From: Klebsiella electrica
Lineage (GTDB): Bacteria; Pseudomonadota; Gammaproteobacteria; Enterobacterales; Enterobacteriaceae
DNA: 64,000 bases
Direction of reading: 5' to 3'
Assembly: GCF_006711645.1 (NCBI RefSeq)
Contig: NZ_CP041247.1
Coordinates: forward strand, 372,001-436,000
A program made the translations under genes and the position numbers. How positions within the stretch are numbered: the first letter of the stretch is position 1; each line of letters opens with the position of its first letter. Under the pieces are notes generated by a model, which made no database searches, had not been told where the DNA came from, and worked only from the letters and a program-made list of their open reading frames with translations. This document shows positions 41,972 to 64,000 of the stretch, in pieces.

Positions 41972-42330
41972 TGAAACGCGTTGCCTTTGTTTTTTCTTCT
42001 GCCCCGCATGGTTCTGCTGCGGGTCGGGAAGGCCTGGATGCGCTGCTGGCGACTTCAGCGCTGAGCGATGAGATCGGCGTGTTCTTTATCGGCGACGGCG
42101 TCTTTCAGCTGCTGCCCGGGCAACAGCCGTCGGCGGTGCTTGCCCGCGATTACATCGCGACCTTTAAACTTTTGCCGCTGTACGATATTGACGCGTGCTG
42201 GATATGCGCAGCGTCCGCCCGCGAACGCGGCCTGAATGCCGGGACGTCGTGGGTCGTAGACGCCGGGTGGCTTGAGCCAGAAGCGCTGCGCGCCCGGCTT
42301 GATGATTTCAACGTGATTTTGCGTTTCTGA
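41971..42330 (+). CDS. tusC: Sulfur relay protein TusC
   Basis: 119-residue DsrF-like partner of TusD and TusB ([25 protein letters not shown]). Overlaps tusD by one base (TGATG) and is followed by tusB after seven bases. Confidence 0.96.
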   Translation: MKRVAFVFSSAPHGSAAGREGLDALLATSALSDEIGVFFIGDGVFQLLPGQQPSAVLARDYIATFKLLPLYDIDACWICAASARERGLNAGTSWVVDAGWLEPEALRARLDDFNVILRF

Positions 42331-42337
42331 GGACTGA

Positions 42338-42625
42338 ATGCTCCACACACTCAGCACGTCCCCGTGGCATACCGATCTCCGCGCGATGCTACGCCTGGTA
42401 AGGGATGGCGACGATCTCCTGCTGCTTTCTGATGGCGTGATTGCGGCCATCGCCGGCGGGCCCTTCCTTGAAATCCTGCAGTCTGCCCCCATAACCATTC
42501 ATGCTCTGCAAGACGATATCGATGCCCGCGGGCTGGCTGGTCAAATTGCGGACAGTGTCGTCAGGGTTGGCTATACTGATTTCGTCAGAATGTCGGTCAA
42601 ACATCCTGGACAGTTGTCCTGGTAA
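42338..42625 (+). CDS. tusB: Sulfur relay protein TusB
   Basis: 95-residue DsrH-like subunit of TusBCD ([20 protein letters not shown]). Last of the yheO-tusDCB run; the str promoter begins 22 bases after its stop. Confidence 0.95.
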   Translation: MLHTLSTSPWHTDLRAMLRLVRDGDDLLLLSDGVIAAIAGGPFLEILQSAPITIHALQDDIDARGLAGQIADSVVRVGYTDFVRMSVKHPGQLSW

Positions 42626-42647
42626 TGGCGGGATCGTTGTATATTTC

Positions 42648-42676
42648 TTGACACCTTTTCGGCACCGCCCTAAAAT
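42648..42676 (+). promoter_or_regulatory. Promoter of the str operon
   Basis: Perfect -35 TTGACA (42648-42653), 17-base spacer, -10 TAAAAT (42671-42676). The strongest sigma-70 promoter in the window, 74 bases before rpsL. Confidence 0.93.
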
Positions 42677-42698
42677 TCTGCGTCCTCATATTATATGA

Positions 42699-43690
<992 letters not shown>

Positions 43691-43774
43691 TCCCTTCGGA
43701 GTCATAGTCACCAGGCGGGCGCTTCAGGTAAGTCGCCCGTGCTGGATAACTTAACTGAACGCCTAAAGAAATAA

Positions 43775-45901
<2,127 letters not shown>

Positions 45902-45914
45902 GCCGTAGGGTTAA

Positions 45915-47156
<1,242 letters not shown>

Positions 47157-47173
47157 TTCTTTAGTTCTGAATT

Positions 47174-47199
47174 AAAAAGGGCGCTTCGGCGCCCTTTTT
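47174..47199 (+). terminator. Intrinsic terminator of the str operon
   Basis: GGGCGC/GCGCCC stem with a UUCG loop, flanked by five A and five T. Confidence 0.95.
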
Positions 47200-47285
47200 G
47201 CTGCCCGTCATTTAACGTCGACCAGAATGACGTTGAGACGCAAAAAGAGCTTCTCTTTGATTATTTAAGCAACACACTATTGTAA

Positions 47286-47300
47286 TTATAACTATTCTCA
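47286..47300 (+). promoter_or_regulatory. Fur box upstream of bfd
   Basis: TTATAACTATTCTCA matches the 7-1-7 Fur motif TGATAATnATTATCA at 11 of 14 positions, 37 bases before the bfd ATG. E. coli bfd is iron-repressed through Fur. Confidence 0.65.
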
Positions 47301-47336
47301 TTTACACTTTTGAGCATAAATCGAACGGGAGTCGGT

Positions 47337-47531
47337 ATGTACGTTTGTTTGTGTAATGGTGTAAACGATAAAAAAATTCGTCAGGCCGTACGTCAATTTC
47401 ATCCACAGTCTTTTCAGCAATTGCGCAAATTCATTCCTGTTGGAAATCAATGTGGTAAATGTGTCCGCGCCGCCCGTGAGATTATGGAAGATGAATTAAC
47501 TCGTATGCCGGAATACCAGGAGAGCGCTTAA
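47337..47531 (+). CDS. bfd: Bacterioferritin-associated ferredoxin
   Basis: [2Fe-2S] protein of 64 residues that reduces bacterioferritin to release iron. Cluster cysteines C4, C6, C39 and C42 are present ([12 protein letters not shown]). The ATG at 47337 is chosen over one nine codons earlier by family length. bfr follows after 73 bases. Confidence 0.97.
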   Translation: MYVCLCNGVNDKKIRQAVRQFHPQSFQQLRKFIPVGNQCGKCVRAAREIMEDELTRMPEYQESA

Positions 47532-47549
47532 GCGCTCAGGCTTTTCTTT
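47522..47549 (+). terminator. Terminator-like hairpin at the end of bfd
   Basis: GAGCGC-TTAA-GCGCTC spans the bfd stop codon and is followed by AGGCTTTTCTTT. It may end a share of bfd transcripts and set bfd and bfr at different levels. Confidence 0.5.
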
Positions 47550-47604
47550 GACATCTTTATAGCCCGAACTACGCTTCAATAAGTGGAAGCGGAGGGACTA
47601 TATA

Positions 47605-48081
47605 ATGAAAGGTGATGTCAAAATCATAAGTTATCTCAACAAATTGTTGGGAAATGAGCTGGTCGCAATAAATCAGTATTTTCTTCACGCCAGAATGTTC
47701 AAGAACTGGGGCCTGATGCGTCTCAATGACGTTGAATATCATGAATCCATCGATGAAATGAAACACGCCGATAAGTACATCGAGCGAATTCTCTTTCTTG
47801 AAGGTATCCCCAATTTGCAGGATCTTGGCAAGCTGGGCATCGGTGAAGATGTCGAAGAGATGCTGCAGTCTGATTTACGACTGGAACTCGAAGGCGCAAA
47901 AGACCTACGTGAAGCGATTGCTTATGCCGACAGCGTCCATGACTATGTCAGTCGCGACATGCTTATTGAAATCCTGACAGACGAAGAAGGCCATATTGAC
48001 TGGCTGGAAACGGAACTGGATCTGATTGGTAAATTAGGGTTGCAAAACTATCTCCAGTCACAAATCAAAGTGGCTGACTGA
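47605..48081 (+). CDS. bfr: Bacterioferritin
   Basis: Haem-containing 24-subunit iron store, 158 residues. Ferroxidase ligands E18, E51 and H54 and haem ligand M52 ([10 protein letters not shown]) are present. The end overlaps the convergent hopD by 17 bases. Confidence 0.97.
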   Translation: MKGDVKIISYLNKLLGNELVAINQYFLHARMFKNWGLMRLNDVEYHESIDEMKHADKYIERILFLEGIPNLQDLGKLGIGEDVEEMLQSDLRLELEGAKDLREAIAYADSVHDYVSRDMLIEILTDEEGHIDWLETELDLIGKLGLQNYLQSQIKVAD

Positions 48082-48532
48082 CAAGCGTTTGCCACCCGCA
48101 CCAAAAACCCGCTGCAGCCAAAAAAGGGCCAAAAGGCAGCGGGTTGTTTAATGACCCCTGCACTTTCCCGAGAATAATCAATAGCAGCATGACTCCACCG
48201 GCGAAGACAGTCGCCATAAAAACCAACTGCGGCAGCATCTGCCAGCCGTGCCACGCGCCTAGTGCGGCCAGCAATTTGACATCCCCATAGCCTAACCCTT
48301 CATAACCACGAATACCCCGGTAAAGCCAATAGAGCAACGCGAAAGCCAGATAGCCACCGATGGCGCCGCCAACGGCATATTCTAATTGAAGCGGGGCATA
48401 GTAAAGACAACAGAGCAGCCCGCTCCAGAGCAGAGGGCAGGTCAGGCGATCGGGAAGCAGACCGTAGCGCAGATCGTACCAGCAGAGGGTGAGGGATAAA
48501 CCGCTATAGACAAGTAATGAGAGGTGCATCAT
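48065..48532 (-). CDS. Short prepilin peptidase HopD/GspO type
   Basis: Aspartyl prepilin peptidase of about 155 residues. Both catalytic aspartates are visible, in [11 protein letters not shown] and [10 protein letters not shown], with several membrane helices. The usual N-terminal methyltransferase domain with CxxC pairs is absent. The start at 48532 (MMHLSLLV) is the most natural, but in-frame ATGs at 48625 and 48649 exist and none has a good ribosome site. The adjacent gsp operon of E. coli is not here. It could serve the Hof/PpdD pilus; that is inference. Confidence 0.78.
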   Translation of the reverse strand: MMHLSLLVYSGLSLTLCWYDLRYGLLPDRLTCPLLWSGLLCCLYYAPLQLEYAVGGAIGGYLAFALLYWLYRGIRGYEGLGYGDVKLLAALGAWHGWQMLPQLVFMATVFAGGVMLLLIILGKVQGSLNNPLPFGPFLAAAGFWCGWQTLVSQPL

Positions 48533-48709
48533 CGGTGAGGCTGCCTGCAATGGGGAATATGCGCGGAGTCTGGTCGAAAAAGGGATGAATGGCAAAGCCC
48601 TACCTTCAGTATCGCGAGGCGTCATCCACGGTATTCGCTCGGTTTTCATTACTTTCTATGCCTGTCCGCCGCGGCACGCAAAAATGCTTGCTGATTTTGT
48701 ATGCAGCAC

Positions 48710-48737
48710 TTGCGTCTGGCGCGAATTTGCGTATAAT
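48710..48737 (+). promoter_or_regulatory. Promoter of the S10 operon
   Basis: TTGCGT (48710-48715), 16-base spacer, perfect TATAAT (48732-48737), followed by a GC-rich start GCGCGGGCC typical of growth-rate-controlled promoters. Confidence 0.88.
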
Positions 48738-48743
48738 GCGCGG

Positions 48744-49223
<480 letters not shown>

Positions 49224-49243
49224 TCAGGTCATCGAGCGATTGA

Positions 49244-51639
<2,396 letters not shown>

Positions 51640-51652
51640 TTTTAGAGGATAA

Positions 51653-51934
<282 letters not shown>

Positions 51935-51939
51935 GGTAG

Positions 51940-53865
<1,926 letters not shown>

Positions 53866-53888
53866 TAGAGCCTGTATTCTCAACGGAT

Positions 53889-53919
53889 AAACGGCTCAGC
53901 GATGAGCCGTTTATTTTTT
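53889..53919 (+). terminator. Terminator at the end of the S10 operon
   Basis: Ten-bp perfect stem AAACGGCTCA/TGAGCCGTTT, loop GCGA, then ATTTTTT. Confidence 0.92.
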
Positions 53920-53940
53920 CTACCCATATCCGATTTCCGG

Positions 53941-53949
53941 TGTTATAAT
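53941..53949 (+). promoter_or_regulatory. Promoter of the spc operon (extended -10)
   Basis: TGTTATAAT gives an extended -10 (TGn plus TATAAT at 53944-53949). The -35 region has no clear TTGACA match. The start is followed by GCCGCGCCC. Confidence 0.8.
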
Positions 53950-54014
53950 GCCGCGCCCTCGATATGGGGATTTTTAACGGCCCGACTTTGGGTCTCAGTA
54001 GTAGTTGACATTAG

Positions 54015-55277
<1,263 letters not shown>

Positions 55278-55282
55278 GGTAG

Positions 55283-55597
<315 letters not shown>

Positions 55598-55624
55598 TTG
55601 TCACCAATTGAATCACGGGAGTAA

Positions 55625-56932
<1,308 letters not shown>

Positions 56933-56937
56933 GGTAG

Positions 56938-58071
<1,134 letters not shown>

Positions 58072-58078
58072 GTAGCAG

Positions 58079-59558
<1,480 letters not shown>

Positions 59559-59576
59559 TTTTTTCGCATATTTTTC

Positions 59577-59605
59577 TTGCAAAGTTGGATTGAGCTGGCT
59601 AGATT
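59577..59605 (+). promoter_or_regulatory. Promoter of the alpha operon
   Basis: -35 TTGCAA (59577-59582), 17-base spacer, -10 TAGATT (59600-59605). The -10 lies inside the spc terminator hairpin. Confidence 0.75.
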
Positions 59606-59620
59606 AGCCAGCCAATCTTT
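59594..59620 (+). terminator. Terminator at the end of the spc operon
   Basis: Perfect eight-bp stem GCTGGCTA/TAGCCAGC with three-base loop GAT, then CAATCTTT. It overlaps the alpha promoter -10. Confidence 0.75.
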
Positions 59621-59629
59621 TGTATGTCT

Positions 59630-59720
59630 GTGCGTTTCCATTTGAGTATCCTGAAAACGGGCTTTTCAGCATGGTGCGTACATATTAAATAGTAGGAGTG
59701 CATAGTGGCCCGTATAGCAG
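59630..59720 (+). promoter_or_regulatory. Alpha-operon leader (S4 repressor target)
   Basis: The leader and first codons of rpsM match what I recall of the E. coli nested pseudoknot bound by S4: AAAACGGGCTTTTCAGC, TAGTAGGAGTGCATA and the GTG start. Position and sequence support it; the fold was not computed. Confidence 0.7.
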
Positions 59721-60061
59721 GCATTAACATTCCTGATCACAAACATACCGTAATCGCATTAACTGCTATTTTCGGTATCGGCAAGACCCGCTCTAAAGCC
59801 ATCTGTGCTGACACGGGTATCGCTGAAAATGTTAAGATCAGTGAGCTGTCTGAAGAACAAATTGAATCCCTGCGTGAAGCAGTAGGTAAATTTGTCGTTG
59901 AAGGTGATCTGCGCCGTGAAATCACCCTGAGCATCAAGCGTCTGATGGACCTTGGTTGCTATCGTGGTTTACGCCATCGTCGTGGTCTTCCGGTTCGCGG
60001 TCAGCGTACTAAGACCAACGCACGTACCCGTAAGGGTCCGCGTAAACCGATCAAGAAATAA
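59705..60061 (+). CDS. rpsM: 30S ribosomal protein S13
   Basis: 118 residues from a GTG start, as in E. coli; head protein bridging to L5. First gene of the alpha operon. Confidence 0.99.
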   Translation: MARIAGINIPDHKHTVIALTAIFGIGKTRSKAICADTGIAENVKISELSEEQIESLREAVGKFVVEGDLRREITLSIKRLMDLGCYRGLRHRRGLPVRGQRTKTNARTRKGPRKPIKK

Positions 60062-60074
60062 TCGGGGTGATTGA

Positions 60075-60467
<393 letters not shown>

Positions 60468-60482
60468 CGCGCTCGTTTCTAG

Positions 60483-61121
<639 letters not shown>

Positions 61122-61146
61122 AGCTTAGTACCAAAGAGAGGACACA

Positions 61147-62136
61147 ATGCAGGGTTCTGTGACAGAGTTTCTAAAACCGCGCCTGGTCGATATCGAGCAA
61201 GTGAGTTCGACGCACGCCAAGGTGACCCTTGAGCCTTTAGAGCGTGGCTTTGGCCATACTCTGGGTAACGCACTGCGCCGTATTCTGCTCTCATCGATGC
61301 CGGGTTGCGCGGTGACCGAGGTTGAGATTGATGGTGTACTGCACGAGTACAGCACCAAAGAAGGCGTTCAGGAAGATATCCTTGAAATCCTGCTCAACCT
61401 GAAAGGGCTTGCGGTGAGAGTTCAGGGTAAAGATGAAGTCATCCTTACTTTGAATAAATCTGGCATTGGCCCTGTGACCGCAGCCGACATTACCCATGAC
61501 GGTGATGTCGAAATCGTCAAGCCGCAACATGTGATCTGCCACCTGACCGATGAGAACGCTGCGATTAGCATGCGTATCAAAGTTCAGCGCGGTCGCGGTT
61601 ATGTGCCGGCTTCTGCCCGAATTCATTCGGAAGAAGATGAGCGCCCAATCGGCCGTCTGCTGGTCGACGCATGCTACAGCCCGGTAGAGCGTATTGCCTA
61701 CAATGTTGAAGCAGCGCGTGTAGAACAGCGTACCGACCTGGACAAGCTGGTCATCGAAATGGAAACCAACGGCACAATCGATCCTGAAGAGGCGATTCGT
61801 CGTGCGGCAACAATCCTGGCAGAACAACTGGAAGCTTTCGTTGACTTACGTGATGTACGTCAGCCGGAAGTGAAAGAAGAGAAACCAGAATTCGATCCGA
61901 TCCTGCTGCGCCCTGTTGACGATCTCGAATTGACTGTCCGCTCTGCTAACTGCCTCAAGGCAGAAGCTATCCACTATATCGGTGATCTGGTACAGCGTAC
62001 CGAGGTTGAGTTGCTGAAAACGCCGAACCTGGGTAAAAAATCTCTTACCGAGATTAAAGACGTGCTGGCTTCACGTGGTCTGTCTCTGGGCATGCGCCTG
62101 GAAAACTGGCCACCGGCAAGCATTGCTGACGAGTAA
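61147..62136 (+). CDS. rpoA: RNA polymerase alpha subunit
   Basis: 329 residues: N-terminal domain for dimer formation and beta/beta' assembly, linker near 235-250, and the C-terminal domain ([18 protein letters not shown], with the UP-element Arg) that meets activators such as CRP, also encoded in this window. Confidence 0.99.
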
Positions 62137-62152
62137 CCGGATCACAGGTTAA

Positions 62153-62563
<411 letters not shown>

Positions 62564-62576
62564 TCTGTAGTAACGT

Positions 62577-62604
62577 AAAAAAACCCGCTTCGGCGGGTTT
62601 TTTT
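62577..62604 (+). terminator. Terminator of the alpha operon
   Basis: CCCGC-TTCG-GCGGG stem flanked by seven A and seven T. Confidence 0.95.
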
Positions 62605-62671
62605 ATATCCCCCCGATTCCTGCTTCATTACAATAGCTGTACTCTTTTTGTTCATCCCTGGGAGCCGTATA

Positions 62672-63040
62672 ATGTGGTTACTGGACCAGTGGGCAGAACG
62701 CCATATCCTTGACGCACAAAGCAAAGGCGAGTTTGATAATCTTCCCGGCAGCGGCACACCGTTGACGTTGGATGATGACCTGCATGTGCCACCCGAATTA
62801 CGCGCGGGCTACCGCTTACTCAAAAATGCCGGCTGTCTGCCCCCTGAGCTTGAGCAACGAAGAGAAGCCGTTGCGCTGGTCGATTTATTAAAAGCGGTCC
62901 GTCCGGACGATCCGCAGTATGCAGAGCTCAGCCGCCGACTTGCTTTGCTGGAACTGAAATTACGCCAGGCGGGATTGAATACCGATTTTTTACGTGGTGA
63001 ATATGCAGACAGGCTTCAGAACAAAATTGATGAGGGGTAA
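62672..63040 (+). CDS. yhdN: DUF1992 protein YhdN
   Basis: 122-residue DnaJ-homologue-like (DUF1992) protein, WLLDQWAERHILDAQ, FDNLPGSGTPL; function unknown. GGGAG seven bases before the ATG at 62672 sets the start over 62648. It stands two bases before zntR, so both are likely read together. Confidence 0.93.
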   Translation: MWLLDQWAERHILDAQSKGEFDNLPGSGTPLTLDDDLHVPPELRAGYRLLKNAGCLPPELEQRREAVALVDLLKAVRPDDPQYAELSRRLALLELKLRQAGLNTDFLRGEYADRLQNKIDEG

Positions 63041-63042
63041 GC

Positions 63043-63468
63043 ATGTACCGTATTGGTGAACTCGCAAAGCTGGCTGATGTCACGCCCGATACCATTCGCT
63101 ATTATGAAAAACAGCAGATGATGGCTCACGATGTACGCACAGAAGGTGGATTTCGCCTCTATACCGAGAACGATCTTCAGCGCCTGCGTTTCATCCGCTA
63201 TGCCCGTCAGCTTGGGTTTACGCTGGAGGCGATCCGCGAATTACTGTCGATCCGCGTCGATCCGGAGCATCATACCTGTCAGGAATCGAAAGGTATTGTT
63301 CAGGCGCGTCTGAGCGAAGTGGAAGCACGAATTAAAGAGTTACAAACAATGCGCCGTTCATTGCAACGACTCAATGATGCCTGCTGCGGTACGGCTCATA
63401 GCAGCGTGTATTGTTCTATTCTCGAGTCCCTTGAACAAGGAGCCAGTAGTACCACAGCGGAACGTTGA
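63043..63468 (+). CDS. zntR: Zn(II)-responsive regulator ZntR
   Basis: MerR-family activator of the zinc exporter gene zntA. 141 residues: MerR helix-turn-helix (IGELAKLADVTPDTIRYYE), dimer helix, and zinc ligands C79, C114, C115, H119 and C124. zntA itself is not in the window. Confidence 0.97.
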   Translation: MYRIGELAKLADVTPDTIRYYEKQQMMAHDVRTEGGFRLYTENDLQRLRFIRYARQLGFTLEAIRELLSIRVDPEHHTCQESKGIVQARLSEVEARIKELQTMRRSLQRLNDACCGTAHSSVYCSILESLEQGASSTTAER

Positions 63469-63525
63469 TTTTTTCATTGCGCGGATCTACACTCGCGCCG
63501 ATCTCATTCACATTCAGGAGCTATT

Positions 63526-63741
63526 ATGAGCCGCTATCAACACACGAAAGGGCAAATAAAAGACAATGCCATTGAGGCGTTGCTACATGACCCGTTATTC
63601 AGACAGCGAGTAGAGAAAAACCGGAAGGGGAAAGGCAGCTACCAACGTAAGGAAAAACATGCGGGGCGGAATGACCGGGAGGCCAGTGGCAAAAGAGTGA
63701 ATCACTTTTTTACCACTGGCCTTCTGCTTTCTGTTGCCTGA
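63526..63741 (+). CDS. arfA: Alternative ribosome-rescue factor ArfA
   Basis: Rescues ribosomes stalled on non-stop mRNA by recruiting RF2, as a back-up to tmRNA. 71 residues ([40 protein letters not shown]). A long hairpin (63681-63721) lies inside the last third of the gene; transcripts cut or ended there lack a stop codon, so the protein is tagged by tmRNA unless tmRNA fails. The stop abuts the mscL stop with no gap. Confidence 0.95.
   Translation: MSRYQHTKGQIKDNAIEALLHDPLFRQRVEKNRKGKGSYQRKEKHAGRNDREASGKRVNHFFTTGLLLSVA
63681..63721 (+). terminator. In-gene hairpin of arfA (non-stop control)
   Basis: Outer stem GGCCAGTGG (63681-63689) with CCACTGGCC (63713-63721), inner stem AAAAGAGTGA with TCACTTTTTT. 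It lies before the stop codon, as in E. coli, where RNase III cleavage or termination here yields non-stop arfA mRNA. Confidence 0.9.
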
Positions 63742-64000
63742 TTACGAACGTTTATTTTGTTCTTTCAGCAGATCGCGAATCTCACTTAACAAAACTTCTT
63801 CTTTCGTAGGTGCCGGTGGCGCAGCTGGCGCTTCTTCTTTCTTACGATTCAGTTTATTCATCAGTTTGATCGCCATAAAGATGGCAAATGCGACAATGAT
63901 GAAATCAAATACGTTTTGAATAAACACGCCATAATGCATGACAACGGCCGGGACATCTCCCTGCGCATCGCGTAGCGTCACAGCGAACTGTTTAAAGTCG
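63742..64000 (-). CDS. mscL: Large-conductance mechanosensitive channel MscL (5' part missing)
   Basis: C-terminal 85 or so residues of MscL: end of the periplasmic loop ([18 protein letters not shown]), the second membrane helix ([18 protein letters not shown]) and the cytoplasmic helix ([21 protein letters not shown]). The N-terminal half lies beyond the right edge. Convergent with arfA. Confidence 0.97.
   Translation of the reverse strand, partial: DFKQFAVTLRDAQGDVPAVVMHYGVFIQNVFDFIIVAFAIFMAIKLMNKLNRKKEEAPAAPPAPTKEEVLLSEIRDLLKEQNKRS

Overview
The window is chromosomal core DNA of an enterobacterium (Gammaproteobacteria, Enterobacteriaceae). Gene order from yrfG to mscL follows the E. coli/Salmonella backbone and most proteins are near-identical in layout to E. 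coli K-12. Several local differences point to the Klebsiella/Raoultella side of the family, with Enterobacter not excluded: codA lies between nirB and tsgA, nirC is missing between nirD and cysG, trpS directly abuts cysG, a short prepilin peptidase sits next to bfr, and there is no gsp/chiA block between tufA and rpsJ. Species cannot be fixed from the sequence alone.

Layout. 1-6.2 kb: yrfG (cut by the window edge), igaA, nudE and mrcA (envelope stress control, nucleotide hydrolysis, cell wall synthesis). 6.3-9.6 kb: hofMNOPQ, a PilMNOPQ-like DNA-uptake/secretin cluster with overlapping genes. 10-16.4 kb: the aroK-aroB-damX-dam-rpe-gph-trpS superoperon. 16.4-23.7 kb: a hexanucleotide tandem repeat, then cysG-nirD-nirB (siroheme and NADH nitrite reductase) behind FNR and NarL/NarP boxes, with codA diverging from nirB and meeting tsgA tail to tail. 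23.9-29.4 kb: ppiA, the yhfG-fic pair, pabA, argD behind a double ARG box, and yhfK. 29.4-38.4 kb: crp/yhfA divergent pair, prkB, yheU-yheT, an extra secreted NTF2/SnoaL-like gene, yheS, and the kefG-kefB-yheV potassium efflux group. 38.4-42.6 kb: slyD, slyX, the sigma-E-type fkpA, and yheO-tusDCB.

42.6-62.6 kb is translation machinery: the str operon (rpsL-rpsG-fusA-tufA), the iron genes bfd-bfr, hopD, then the S10, spc and alpha operons (rpsJ to rplQ, including secY and rpoA), with recognisable promoters, the L4-type S10 leader and intrinsic terminators. 62.6-64 kb: yhdN-zntR, arfA with its in-gene hairpin, and the 3' part of mscL.

I found no CRISPR array, prophage, insertion sequence, tRNA or rRNA. 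No clear undescribed multi-gene system is visible. The points most worth a second look are the GTCCGC hexamer array between trpS and cysG, the terminator-like hairpin and four-codon mini-ORF at the yheO start, the NTF2-like insertion between yheT and yheS, the short HopD peptidase, the divergent nirB/codA control region and the Fic protein with a degenerate catalytic motif.
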